From: GCA-2686295 sp964402995
GTDB lineage: Archaea > Nanobdellota > Nanobdellia > Woesearchaeales > GCA-2686295
Direction: 5' to 3'
Length of the DNA: 64,000 nucleotides
Assembly: GCA_964402995.1 (NCBI GenBank)
Contig: CAYOEA010000003.1
Span: 1-64,000 of the forward strand
The position numbers and the translations under genes are program-made. The notes beneath the pieces were generated by a model that was given only the letters and a program-made list of their open reading frames with translations, did not search any database and had not been told where the DNA came from. Below, piece by piece: positions 52,115 through 60,699 of this stretch (the stretch's first letter is position 1; each line of letters starts with the position of its first letter).

Positions 52115-53089
52115 ATGATTATGTCCTTTAATTCGATGATACCAGTAGAAGAATCAGACTTTTATCTAGAGTATGCTTTTCGAACTGCAAAAAGATATGC
52201 TTCGATTAAAAAGCAGGCTGTAAGGGGAGATCAAGTTAAAAAAGCTAAGAACTATGAAGTTGCACTTATGTCTTCCGTGGCTAAAACTTTAAAGGAAAAA
52301 CTTGATAATATTATTTATTCATTTCCTAATTTTGATAATCTTTCAGAATTCTATGAAGAACTTGTTAGAATCAATCTTGATTATGTTAAATTAAAAGAAT
52401 CACTTGGAGCTCTTAATTGGGCAAAAAACCAAATGAATACTTTTGCAAACGAATATAAAAAAAAGCTTTCAACTACTGGCGATATTGATAAAATCAAAGG
52501 TATTGGTAAAGAATTTTTAGGTAGAATTTCATCTATTTTTCGTCAAATAAAAAAGAAAATGGCGTATTTAGAAGTTGTAAGACTCACTATGCGTGATTTT
52601 CCAGTTATTAATGAAGAATCTTTCACTGTTGCACTTGCGGGTTTTCCTAATGTTGGAAAAAGTACTCTTCTAAGTAAAATTACTGACTCAACACCTGAAA
52701 TCAAAGTTTATGCTTTTACAACTAAAAAACTAAATGTTGGATATTGTAAAGATGGTGTTCATAAAATGCAATTAATTGATACTCCTGGAACTCTTAATCG
52801 AATTGATAAGATGAATCAAATAGAGCGTGTAGCTTATCTTGCAATTAAGTATTGTGCTGATATAGTTGTATTTGTTTATGATTTAACTGAAGGTTATTCT
52901 TTGGAAGATCAAGAAAAACTTTTCAAAAGAGTAAGTGAATTTGATAAGCCTATGCTAGTCTACTTAAGTAAAGCTGATATTTTACCAAAAAAATTAGTTG
53001 AAGATTTTGCAAAAAAGGTTGATGGCATATCCGATGCTGAAGTTCTAAGATTAAAAATTATTGAACAAAGAAGAATTCTTTTAAAATAA
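52115..53089 (+). CDS. NOG1-like ribosome-associated GTPase
   Basis: The 324-residue protein has an N-terminal helical domain (residues 1-160) and a GTPase domain: GFPNVGKSTLLSKIT (G1), FTTKKLNVGY (switch), DTPGTLNR (G3), SKAD (G4). This is the arrangement of archaeal NOG1/Obg-like ribosome-assembly GTPases, but it is shorter than yeast Nog1. A TATA box TTTATAAAA at 52090-52098 suggests a leaderless start at 52115 or the ATG at 52121. Confidence 0.88.
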   Translation: MIMSFNSMIPVEESDFYLEYAFRTAKRYASIKKQAVRGDQVKKAKNYEVALMSSVAKTLKEKLDNIIYSFPNFDNLSEFYEELVRINLDYVKLKESLGALNWAKNQMNTFANEYKKKLSTTGDIDKIKGIGKEFLGRISSIFRQIKKKMAYLEVVRLTMRDFPVINEESFTVALAGFPNVGKSTLLSKITDSTPEIKVYAFTTKKLNVGYCKDGVHKMQLIDTPGTLNRIDKMNQIERVAYLAIKYCADIVVFVYDLTEGYSLEDQEKLFKRVSEFDKPMLVYLSKADILPKKLVEDFAKKVDGISDAEVLRLKIIEQRRILLK

Positions 53090-53187
53090 ATCTGATATTC
53101 TCTTTTTCTATTAAATTAATTATTAAATAAATATTTTTAGAATTAAATTATGAACAATTAGAATTTAAAAAAATAAATAGAAAAAAT

Positions 53188-53730
53188 TTAAGCAACTACT
53201 TTCTTATGTGGGTTGTCTGCAATTACCACTTTACAACTACATGGTATTTTGTGTTTAATTCTAGACATTGCTTTTTTCCCTGAAGCTAAGAATTGTTTGT
53301 CAACAAATGCTTGAAAGATTGTTTGTCCTTTTTTTACTTGAGCTGCAAGTCCGATTGGTTTTCCAAATGAACATTTCATTCCTGTACTCATACGGTCTGC
53401 TCCTGCTCCTGAAGCTAAAGGATTTTCTCTTAAAATGTGGTGTGGATAAACTAATAATTTTAATTTATAACCTTTTTTTCCACATTCTTTTTCAAGTAAT
53501 CTGTTACTTGTTAATCTTGATGATTCTAATGCATTATGTCTAAGCTGGATGCTTGAGTCAACTTTTAAGGATACAACATAGTCGAAGTTTCCTCTTAAAT
53601 CGCCCATCTCGAACTTGACTACTTTATTATTAGGAACTGCTCTTACGAATGATTGAGTTCTATACTTAGATTTTCTAGTATATGGTCTCTCTACTCTTCT
53701 ATTTGCAATTGCTTTTCTAAGTTTTGCCAT
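53188..53730 (-). CDS. rpl10e: 50S ribosomal protein L10e (uL16)
   Basis: ATG 53730 begins MAKLRKAIANRRVERPYTRK, a standard L10e start; the frame extends 21 residues upstream but those do not resemble the family. The 180-residue protein has YPHHILRENPLASGAGADRM and the CGKKGYKLK and GKPIGLAAQV motifs. It contacts the peptidyl-transferase-adjacent region. Between here and 53968 lie only its leader and promoter. Confidence 0.94.
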   Translation of the reverse strand: MAKLRKAIANRRVERPYTRKSKYRTQSFVRAVPNNKVVKFEMGDLRGNFDYVVSLKVDSSIQLRHNALESSRLTSNRLLEKECGKKGYKLKLLVYPHHILRENPLASGAGADRMSTGMKCSFGKPIGLAAQVKKGQTIFQAFVDKQFLASGKKAMSRIKHKIPCSCKVVIADNPHKKVVA

Positions 53731-53968
53731 TTTTAAGACTCCGTTTAAAATATCCTTAAATCTAAGGATTTTTGTTATTGTACTCAGAAACAATGAACTG
53801 TTTATATATCTTACTGTTTTTCATGGTTTATAAATTGCCTTATTTTACTAGAGTTTAGCCTCTATATCGCGTTTTTTTCTTTAATTTAAATCCATCCATC
53901 TACTGCAGCTTTTATTTTATTATATTAAAAGAAATTAAAAAATTTAAATAAAAATTATTTATTTAGTC

Positions 53969-54592
53969 TTATTTCGTACAATATGGTACGCAATCCGTGG
54001 TGCACATTTCTGCTAACGGGTCATTTCTACATGCTGATCCGCATTCAAAGAATGTTCCATTAATTAATTCGCATTCTCCTTTGCCAATATATTCGCACTC
54101 ATTAAAATCTGGAACCCATTTTGTACCTTCAATTAGATGGCATAATTCATTTAATGATATAAGACCGTTACTTTCTAAGCATGTTGGTTCTTCCATTTCT
54201 TCACAGAATTTTTCAGTACATGCTCCAATGATTCCATTTTCTACTGTGCATATATTGCAACCATCAAAGTAGCTCTTACAGGTTTCTAAGTTTATTTCTT
54301 CTGGTTCTGTAGGACATTCGCCTCTAAAATAAGCCCATTCTTCACATTCTTGACCATTGCTTATTGTGCAAACTCCATATTGTCCATCATCTCCATCTTT
54401 AATATCTAATGTTCCGCCATTTTCTATGCAGAATGTTGATGCAGGGTTTGCAATTTGTACATTATCATCTTTAGTTTCTTCGCATGCAGTCATACTTAGA
54501 ACTAATAGTCCGATCAAAACAATCATTATTTTTTTTTGCGAGAATCCTCTGGATCCTTGCAAATTCAAAAAATTCTTTTTTGTATTTTTCAT
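53969..54592 (-). CDS. Cys-rich putative lipoprotein with DUF333 domain
   Basis: The 207-residue protein has an N-terminal hydrophobic helix ending LSMTACEE, a lipobox-like site with Cys37, then a DUF333 domain (ANPASTFCIENGGTLDIKD and ECEEWAYFRGECP) and about 110 further residues with about 16 cysteines, probably disulfide-bonded. DUF333 occurs in bacterial lipoproteins. Together with lspA in this window it suggests a lipoprotein pathway. Lipidation is not shown by sequence alone. Confidence 0.72.
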   Translation of the reverse strand: MKNTKKNFLNLQGSRGFSQKKIMIVLIGLLVLSMTACEETKDDNVQIANPASTFCIENGGTLDIKDGDDGQYGVCTISNGQECEEWAYFRGECPTEPEEINLETCKSYFDGCNICTVENGIIGACTEKFCEEMEEPTCLESNGLISLNELCHLIEGTKWVPDFNECEYIGKGECELINGTFFECGSACRNDPLAEMCTTDCVPYCTK

Positions 54593-54714
54593 ATTCTCAC
54601 CATTCAGGTTTATTATATTAATTAAAGATTAACTCGTTTATATTATTTTTTATTGATTTAGAAAGATTTATTCATTTGTAATAGTTAATAATAAAAAAAT
54701 AAAAAAGAAAATTT

Positions 54715-54730
54715 ATACTAAAATTAGTAT
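54715..54730 (-). terminator. Stop-codon hairpin of the HU gene
   Basis: ATACTAA (54715-54721) pairs with TTAGTAT (54724-54730). The HU stop codon (54724-54726 on the minus strand) is within it, and a poly-T/A run follows on the minus strand. Confidence 0.5.
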
Positions 54731-54984
54731 GAAGGATTCTTACTTGCTCTGAACTTAAGAACTTTCTTAGCAGGAATTTTGATAGCTGCGCCTGTTTGAG
54801 GGTTAACTCCTTTTCTTGCTTTCATTTTTACAATTTTGAAAGTTCCAAATCCAACAAGACCAACGTCTTCTTTCTTTACTGCTTTCATAACTGATGAAAG
54901 TACTGCGTTAAGTGATGCTTCTGCATCTGTCTTTGTAAATCCTGTTTTTTTTGATACTGCTTCTATTAGTTGTGCTTTATTCAT
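54724..54984 (-). CDS. hup: HU-type DNA-binding protein
   Basis: ATG 54984 is chosen because GGGTGA then lies 9 nt upstream; the ATG at 54993 would abut it. The 86-residue protein is a full HU: MNKAQLIEAVSKKTGFTKTD, GFGTFKIVKMKARKGVNPQT, GAAIKIPAKKVLKFRASK, including the DNA-gripping arm with Asn-Pro. HU bends and compacts DNA as a dimer; it is bacterial in most lineages and known in only some archaea. The stop codon lies in a 7-bp hairpin (54715-54730). A 6-bp leader hairpin is at 55018-55038. Confidence 0.93.
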   Translation of the reverse strand: MNKAQLIEAVSKKTGFTKTDAEASLNAVLSSVMKAVKKEDVGLVGFGTFKIVKMKARKGVNPQTGAAIKIPAKKVLKFRASKNPSY

Positions 54985-55161
54985 TTTAAACATTCACCCT
55001 TTCAGTTTTTTTTCTTTAAACTCTCATGCTTTGAGTTTCATTTTTTTACTAAGAAATAACTCCTTCTTAAAGTTTATGGTTCTGTAGTAGCAGTGTTGTT
55101 GGTGTTTAAGCTTATTTTAATTTATTTATATTTAGAACCATTGTTGTTTAGAAACTAAAAA

Positions 55162-56835
55162 TTATTTACCAAATATATCTTTTGCTTCATTGTATAATAG
55201 TTGGATTTTATTGACAAAACTTAATTCTGCAGGTGTGACTGGTCTAATCTGATAATCTCTATAGCTCTTATCGGTTTTTGCTACATTAAACAATGTTTTC
55301 TCAAATATTTCAATCTCTCTTTGACCAAATATTGTTTCTGAGAATTCTTCTCTAATATAGTTCATATTGTCTCTAAGTTGTTCGTTCCACTTTCTTTCAT
55401 TTGATAATCCTGTTACAACTTCATTAACTGCTGTTTGCATTCCCCAGTAAACTCCATCTCTATTTGGATCATTAAATAAAACTCCGCAACCTGTTCCTCT
55501 TTCAACATTTAATGCTTTTAGAATATCTACGCTTCCGCCATTATTCGGTGCTGTAACTATTGCTCCTGCTGCAACCGCTTGTGCTATGTATAATCCGAAT
55601 GGTTCTCTTCTGCTGTTTCCAACAATGACATCTGCTTGAGAATATAATTTGTTATTTTCTTGTTTATCAAATGTGTTATATGCAACTCTTCCTTTGTATT
55701 TATTTGCAAGATGTTCTGCTTTTGTTTTTAAGTGTTCATGATTTGTTGCAGGGTCTGCATTTATTGCTACTTGAACATTTTCATTTTTATCTAATAATTC
55801 TTCAAGCGCGTTTAAGAAATCTTCAGCTCCTTTTTGTTGGTTTTCAAGTCTAGAAGTCCAACCTACTAAGATGTATTCTTTTCCAACTTTTAATTCGTTA
55901 TTTTTTTGGAACTCAACTTTATTTTTATTTTTAGCTGCTAGAATATCTATTGTTTCAGGGCCGAATTTTTGATCTAAATAATCTTGATTCTCTGGTAACT
56001 CGTCAGGTGCTATTGCGTTAGGTATAACTTCGGTTTGTCCTGTGTGATATTTAATTGTTATTTCATTTAATGTATTCCAGTATTCAAAATATTCTCCTCT
56101 ATGATCTTTATCTGGATTGATACTCAAATCTTCTGGGTGGTATTTGTAGTTTACAATTTCTTCTAAAATTGTTTTTCCTACGCTAATTAATGCGTCTGCA
56201 TTTTTTATTGCTGTTGCGTGTGAATCAATTTTTGTTCTAGTGTTAGGATCTTTCCAAAATATTCTTCTTGCTTTATCTTGTTCGCTAAAATCAAAGTGAC
56301 CAAAGTCATGTATTGATAATATATTCGTATAAAAATTATGTAATCTATGAACATAGATTTGTTTTCTTGCTTTTGCGTATGCAGCCATAACTCCTACTGC
56401 CTGATCGTGTCCATGAATTAATGTGTGGCCATTATTCGCTTGAATTAATTCTTTTAATCTTGCAGTTCCTAAATCTTGCATTGCTGCAAATGTTATTTCT
56501 GCTTCTGAATAAATATTTGTTAAATGGTTGAAATGTTTTGATGTTAGTAAGTGTACGTTTCCATTTGGATTGTTGTAATTATGTTTTACATAGTCTTCAT
56601 ATTCAACTCCTGCAACTTTAAATGCTAATGTTTGGAATAATTTTTTATAATTTGCTCCTAAATAATGAGTATCTAAGCCGTTTAGTATTTGTTGAATTAA
56701 TGAAACTTTGGTGATATCTCCCATTCCTCCACCTGATTGTCTTCTTACAATCATATGTTTTGGACCTAGTTCTACAGGTAGTCCATATGCTTCAGGTGAT
56801 ATGTTGATAATTGGTAATTGTTTTTTTTGTGCCAT
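55162..56835 (-). CDS. GT5-type (glycogen/starch synthase-like) glycosyltransferase
   Basis: The 557-residue protein has the GT-B fold. An N-terminal GGGMGDITKVSLIQQIL resembles the GG(M/L)GD/AD motif of glycogen synthases, and the C-terminal domain has VGWTSRLENQQKGAEDFLNA, VIVGNSRREPFGLYIAQAVA and APNNGGSVDIL. It is longer than most GT4 enzymes. It could make an alpha-glucan or another glycan using NDP-glucose. It lies alone, with about 150 bp of promoter region on each side. Confidence 0.8.
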   Translation of the reverse strand: MAQKKQLPIINISPEAYGLPVELGPKHMIVRRQSGGGMGDITKVSLIQQILNGLDTHYLGANYKKLFQTLAFKVAGVEYEDYVKHNYNNPNGNVHLLTSKHFNHLTNIYSEAEITFAAMQDLGTARLKELIQANNGHTLIHGHDQAVGVMAAYAKARKQIYVHRLHNFYTNILSIHDFGHFDFSEQDKARRIFWKDPNTRTKIDSHATAIKNADALISVGKTILEEIVNYKYHPEDLSINPDKDHRGEYFEYWNTLNEITIKYHTGQTEVIPNAIAPDELPENQDYLDQKFGPETIDILAAKNKNKVEFQKNNELKVGKEYILVGWTSRLENQQKGAEDFLNALEELLDKNENVQVAINADPATNHEHLKTKAEHLANKYKGRVAYNTFDKQENNKLYSQADVIVGNSRREPFGLYIAQAVAAGAIVTAPNNGGSVDILKALNVERGTGCGVLFNDPNRDGVYWGMQTAVNEVVTGLSNERKWNEQLRDNMNYIREEFSETIFGQREIEIFEKTLFNVAKTDKSYRDYQIRPVTPAELSFVNKIQLLYNEAKDIFGK

Positions 56836-56989
56836 CTTATATTTTTTTTAACTTTAAACTTTATTTTATTGTCTATAATAATGTTGGAAAATGAATCTAG
56901 TTTTTAAATATTAACAAAATTATCACTTTTTAGTGACAATTATTTTTTCTGCATTAATTTTATAAAGTATGCAGTTTTAAATTTGCTTT

Positions 56990-57772
56990 ATGAAATTAAT
57001 TATTAGATTTATTCCTTTATTGCTTGTACTAATCTTATCTGCGAGCTTTATTTCTGCAGAATCTCCAAGTGATGTTAATCTTGATTATTTGGTGAAAGAT
57101 TATGCTGGTGTACTCTCTCAAGTTGAGTTTCAAGAAATTTCAGGATACTTAAATTCATTTTATGAATCTAACACTGCACAATTTGCAGTTGTAATAGTTA
57201 ATTCTTTAGATGGGCAAGATATTGACTCTTTTGCTTTAGAACTTGCTCAAGGAAATCTTGGCGATTCTGAGACAAACAATGGTCTTTTACTTTTAATCTC
57301 AATTGAAGATAGAAAATATCGTTTTGAAGTTGGTAGGGGAATTGAGCCTTATTTAAACGATGCAAAAGTTGGTCGAATTGGAAGGGACATTATTGCTCCT
57401 GCTTTCAAAGAAGGCAATTATGCTGGCGGAATAAAATCTTCAATTTTACAAATTGGTACTGAGCTTGGTGTTGAAGTTTCTAATTCAATGCCTCCTCCAA
57501 TTACTGGTTCAACTAATGTATCTTCTTGGTTTAATCCTTATTGGATTTTTGTATTCATATTTTTCATTTTACCTATGATTCAACGTCTCTTTCAAAAAAA
57601 GGGTAAAGGTAAAAATGGCAAAGGTAAAGGTAATGATAATTTATTTATGGCTGCATTACTAGCTTCCTCAATGATGCGTGGCGGAGGTCGTGGCGGATTT
57701 GGTGGTAGTGGTGGTTTTGGTGGCTTTGGCGGCGGAGGCTTCGGTGGAGGCGGCGCTGGCGGAGGATGGTAA
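56990..57772 (+). CDS. TPM-domain protein with Gly-rich tail (YgcG-like)
   Basis: The 260-residue protein has a signal peptide (MKLIIRFIPLLLVLILSASF and following ISA), a TPM domain (VKDYAGVLSQVEFQEISGYL, DIDSFALELAQGNLGDSETN, NGLLLLISIEDRKYRFEVGR), a membrane segment near residues 179-195, a KGKGKNGKGKGN stretch and an extremely Gly-rich C-terminus (FGGSGGFGGFGGGG). This is the YgcG-type arrangement, usually linked to LemA. The gene directly abuts the zinc-ribbon gene. Confidence 0.88.
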   Translation: MKLIIRFIPLLLVLILSASFISAESPSDVNLDYLVKDYAGVLSQVEFQEISGYLNSFYESNTAQFAVVIVNSLDGQDIDSFALELAQGNLGDSETNNGLLLLISIEDRKYRFEVGRGIEPYLNDAKVGRIGRDIIAPAFKEGNYAGGIKSSILQIGTELGVEVSNSMPPPITGSTNVSSWFNPYWIFVFIFFILPMIQRLFQKKGKGKNGKGKGNDNLFMAALLASSMMRGGGRGGFGGSGGFGGFGGGGFGGGGAGGGW

Positions 57773-58033
57773 ATGAAATGTTTTAATATATTCAAATTTA
57801 AATCGTGTAAAAACAAAGGTTTTGATGAAAAGAATTTACGTTGCCCTAGATGCAAAGTAATCATGAAAAAGATTCAAAAAGAAGATGTCATTATTGATGT
57901 TTGTGAAACTTGTAATGGTATGTGGCTTGATGATCACGAAATAGAAAAGCTTGCAGCTATTGCAAATAGATCTACAAAATCAAAGACTAAGGCAAAGTCA
58001 AAGTCAAAGTCAAAAAATAAAACTAAAAAATAA
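57773..58033 (+). CDS. TFIIB-type zinc-ribbon protein
   Basis: The 86-residue protein has LRCPRCKVIMKKIQKEDVII and CETCNGMWLDDHEIEKL, the zf-TFIIB arrangement (two CxxC pairs, WLDxxE), then a Lys/Ser tail. The ATG follows the upstream TAA with no gap. Such small proteins accompany TPM/LemA genes; a role in RNA or protein folding is speculative. Confidence 0.8.
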   Translation: MKCFNIFKFKSCKNKGFDEKNLRCPRCKVIMKKIQKEDVIIDVCETCNGMWLDDHEIEKLAAIANRSTKSKTKAKSKSKSKNKTKK

Positions 58034-58052
58034 ACTTAGAGGGTGAATAAAT

Positions 58053-58661
58053 ATGGCAAAGAAAAATATTAATTATAAGCCATGGATTATTGCAGGTATT
58101 GTAGTAATTACTTTGCTTGTGATTGTTAGTTGGGTTGCTGGTATGTATAATGGTCTTGTTTTAACAGATGAAACTGTTGATGAAAAATGGGCTAATGTTC
58201 AGTCAGCTTATCAAAGACGTGCAGACTTAATCCCTAATTTAATTGCAACTGTTGAAGGTTACAAAGATTATGAACAAGAAACTTTAACTCAGATTACTGA
58301 ATTAAGAAGTCAAGCTGGTCAAGCAAAAGTTAATATTGATTCGGCAACAAGTCCTGCTCAGTTAGAAGCTAGTATGGGTGAGATGAATTCTGCTCTTTCA
58401 AGATTATTGGTAATTGTTGAAAATTATCCTGATCTTAAAGCAAGTGAGAACTTCTTATCATTACAAGATGAGCTTGCAGGAACTGAAAACAGAATTAAAG
58501 TTGAACGTGACATTTACAATGGGGCTGTTAAGGCTTATAATGTGAAGGTTAGATCATTCCCAACAAATATTGTTGCAAATATGAACGGTTTTGAAAAAGA
58601 CGATGAAATGTTTGAAGCAGATGCTGGAAGTGATGTAGCACCTAAAGTTGACTTCAATTAG
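58053..58661 (+). CDS. lemA: LemA family membrane protein
   Basis: The 202-residue protein has one N-terminal helix (about residues 11-31), then the LemA helical bundle: VDEKWANVQSAYQRRADLIP, LIATVEGYKDYEQETLTQIT, and VERDIYNGAVKAYNVKVRSF with FPTNIVA. LemA is widespread in bacteria. Together with the preceding TPM and zinc-ribbon genes it forms a three-gene envelope unit (gap 19 nt, GGGTG ribosome site). Confidence 0.92.
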   Translation: MAKKNINYKPWIIAGIVVITLLVIVSWVAGMYNGLVLTDETVDEKWANVQSAYQRRADLIPNLIATVEGYKDYEQETLTQITELRSQAGQAKVNIDSATSPAQLEASMGEMNSALSRLLVIVENYPDLKASENFLSLQDELAGTENRIKVERDIYNGAVKAYNVKVRSFPTNIVANMNGFEKDDEMFEADAGSDVAPKVDFN

Positions 58662-58700
58662 AAATTAATTAAATAATTTATTTTTTTTACTTTTTTTATT

Positions 58701-58934
58701 TTATTCTTTTAAGCGTTCAAGTTTAATTACACTTGCAGGACATTGATCTGATGCCATCTGAATTCTCATATCATATTCTATTTCCTTAACAAATAATTCA
58801 TCTTCTCTTTCAGTATTTTCTTTAAGATTACATTTAGCATCTTTTGCCATTTCCCAGTTATCAGGATCTAAGTTTACACAAGTACAACAACCTGAACAGT
58901 TTTTTCTATCGTATATTATTTTTACTTTTGTCAT
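58701..58934 (-). CDS. [4Fe-4S] ferredoxin
   Basis: The 77-residue protein has CSGCCTC near the N-terminus and a later CPAS, giving the C-x2-C-x2-C...CP pattern of a single-cluster ferredoxin. It moves electrons in the cytoplasm; its partner is unknown. A GGTG ribosome site lies ahead of ATG 58934. Confidence 0.85.
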   Translation of the reverse strand: MTKVKIIYDRKNCSGCCTCVNLDPDNWEMAKDAKCNLKENTEREDELFVKEIEYDMRIQMASDQCPASVIKLERLKE

Positions 58935-59075
58935 TTGAACACCTTTAAATATGGAAGTCCCAAAAAAATACTTTTTTTTGTTACTTTTGTCACGAAATTT
59001 AAGTTCCTTCCATCTATTAATAAATATATCGAATAACTAAATAACTATTTAAATAAAGCTTCATAATTGTTTGAT

Positions 59076-59390
59076 ATGTCAGAAAAACCTGCATTTATCG
59101 AAGTTAAAGCTCGTACTCGTGAAGAGTGGATTAAAGATCCTACTTCTTACATTCTTATTCGTCCAAATAGAGCTACTGCCAAAATCGAGGTTCGTATTAT
59201 GAGTTATGAACAAACTATTAAAGCAGATTATGTGGGTGATTTTCCTGAGGATGTTTATTATAAAATAATTAATGATGGTCACATTTCTAGTCTTCAACAC
59301 GCAGCTTATCTTGGTTCTGAACTTCAAAAAGTATTTATTGCTATTAAGTCTGGTAAAGATTATGTTCAAGATGATAATTTGAAATTCTGA
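59076..59390 (+). CDS. DUF4346-like small protein
   Basis: ATG 59076 is chosen over TTG 59067; a TATA-like ATTTAAATAAA lies about 25-30 nt before. The 104-residue protein has PTSYILIRPNRATAKIEVRI and the phrase SSLQHAAYLGSELQKVFIAI followed by KSGKDYVQDD. I recall this HAAYLG...YVQD ending from DUF4346 domains of archaeal/cyanobacterial proteins; the match is from memory and not certain. The function is unknown. Confidence 0.55.
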   Translation: MSEKPAFIEVKARTREEWIKDPTSYILIRPNRATAKIEVRIMSYEQTIKADYVGDFPEDVYYKIINDGHISSLQHAAYLGSELQKVFIAIKSGKDYVQDDNLKF

Positions 59391-59449
59391 AGTCTGATTT
59401 CTCAACATTTATTTAATAACAAGCTTTAAAAATAAATCCTAGTTCTTAT

Positions 59450-59528
59450 TGCTTGCTGAGGACGCATATAACTGTGATTTGAGAGAAAAGCTCAATACCT
59501 GAAAAGGGATCCTCTGGGAGATAAAAAA
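59450..59528 (+). promoter_or_regulatory. Structured leader of S6e
   Basis: TATA-like TTTAAAAATA at about 59425-59434 gives a transcript start near 59450. GAGGA (59458-59462) pairs with TCCTC (59510-59514); TTGAG (59479-59483) pairs with CTCAA (59491-59495) inside it; GTGATTT and CTGA elements flank the inner stem. The GGGAG ribosome site follows at 59516-59520. It may control S6e expression; a K-turn is possible but unproven. Confidence 0.5.
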
Positions 59529-59930
59529 ATGGATTTTAAAGTAAATATTGGAGAACCGAAAACTGCAAAGACTCACAAGAAAGAAATTTCCGGTGATGAA
59601 GCAGATGTATTCTTAAGTAAAAAAATTGGTGACAAAATAGATGGTGGAAAAGTTGGTTTTCCTGGTTACGAATTTGAAATTACAGGCGGTTCTGACTCAA
59701 GTGGCTTTCCTATGAGAAAAGACGTAACTGTTGGTGTTAGAAAAAAGATTCTAATTGCTAATGGTGTAGGTACTAATCATAAGCGAAAAGGTATGAGAAT
59801 TAGAAAAACAGTTGCAAGTAATATTGTTCATGCTAAAACTGCTCAAATTAACTTAAAAGTTTTGAAAGCTGGTAAGGAACCTTTAACTCCTGTTGAAGCT
59901 GCTCCTACTGAAGAAGCAAAAACTGAATAA
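59529..59930 (+). CDS. rps6e: 30S ribosomal protein S6e (eS6)
   Basis: The 133-residue protein matches archaeal eS6: MDFKVNIGEPKTAKTHKKEI, GGSDSSGFPMRKDV and the Arg/Lys-rich GTNHKRKGMRIRKTVA. It is preceded by a structured leader and GGGAG. Confidence 0.94.
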   Translation: MDFKVNIGEPKTAKTHKKEISGDEADVFLSKKIGDKIDGGKVGFPGYEFEITGGSDSSGFPMRKDVTVGVRKKILIANGVGTNHKRKGMRIRKTVASNIVHAKTAQINLKVLKAGKEPLTPVEAAPTEEAKTE

Positions 59931-59968
59931 GTTTATTCTTAATTTTTTTTAATTTATTATTTTATTTT

Positions 59969-60598
59969 CTAGAATTTCAATGCTTCAACTGATCGTTGCA
60001 TATTTTTTTCTTCAATCACAAATATTGTATCTGTCCAACAACTCATTGTTTCAACTATATTTATTCCTTTTTCAGAAAGTAGATTTGTTAAGTAAACTAT
60101 GTATCCTGGAACTTCTTCTAAGTTTTCTTTTGTTCGAAGCACTATTTCAACAAGTCCTGTTGTAATCTTAATAATTCGAAGTTTGAACATTTTCTTAATG
60201 TCCTTTTCATATTCTTGACTTGTAATTATTGTTGTTGCGCTTATTCCATCTACAATATGTATTACTTCTCTGTCTCCTCGAATCTTTTTTTGTAACTCTA
60301 ATAGATTATTATTATAGTATCCATTCTCAATTATGCAAACCATCATTTTTGTTTTAATCTCGATTTTAGTATCTGCTAGCAACTTCTTTAGATCTTTTTC
60401 ATAACTTTGTTTCTTTGTTAGTTTTCGCTCCATTCTTCGAAGAGCAATAAGTATCGCATCAAAATCCCCTTTCTTTAATTCTGTTTCTAAAATGATTTTT
60501 CGTGATAGTTTAGAATAATTTATCAAATCTTTTTTTAAAGAATCCTTTATACTTGGATGCTCGTTTACGTACTGTTCTGTAATTGAAGTGATGTTCAT
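59969..60598 (-). CDS. ACT-domain regulator
   Basis: The 209-residue protein has a helical N-terminus (MNITSITEQYVNEHPSIKDS, then LINYSKLSRKIILE), resembling archaeal predicted regulators, and a C-terminal ACT-type domain (YIVYLTNLLSEKGINIVETM, TDTIFVIEE) that usually binds an amino acid. It is divergent from the unknown/racemase operon, sharing about 250 bp with it, so it may sense an amino acid and control that operon. Confidence 0.7.
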   Translation of the reverse strand: MNITSITEQYVNEHPSIKDSLKKDLINYSKLSRKIILETELKKGDFDAILIALRRMERKLTKKQSYEKDLKKLLADTKIEIKTKMMVCIIENGYYNNNLLELQKKIRGDREVIHIVDGISATTIITSQEYEKDIKKMFKLRIIKITTGLVEIVLRTKENLEEVPGYIVYLTNLLSEKGINIVETMSCWTDTIFVIEEKNMQRSVEALKF

Positions 60599-60639
60599 AG
60601 TTATATTTAATCTTTTGATTATATAAATGTTCTGTTTCG

Positions 60640-60681
60640 GACATAATTGTTTATTTTGTCCTTTTTAGGACGCTATATTTA
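60640..60681. promoter_or_regulatory. Inverted repeats overlapping the racemase-operon promoter
   Basis: GTCCT (60658-60662) and AGGAC (60667-60671) are a perfect inverted repeat directly upstream of the TATA-like TATATTTA (60674-60681). GGACA at 60639-60643 and TGTCC at 60657-60661 form a second one. They are possible operators, perhaps for the divergent ACT regulator. Confidence 0.45.
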
Positions 60682-60699
60682 AAAGTAAAAAAGCAGAAC

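Noticed and set aside
53090..53187. Another duplicated gene end after the NOG1-like gene
   Set aside because: Similarity between the gene end and 53160-53182 is limited to A/T-rich words and does not rise above what is expected by chance.
54724..54984. HU and LspA as signs that the contig is bacterial
   Set aside because: They are surrounded by archaeal translation and replication genes and use archaeal-type promoters; contamination is unlikely.
57592..57864. Pro-rich frame opposite the TPM gene tail
   Set aside because: It is the complement of the Gly-rich tail, a well-known shadow pattern.
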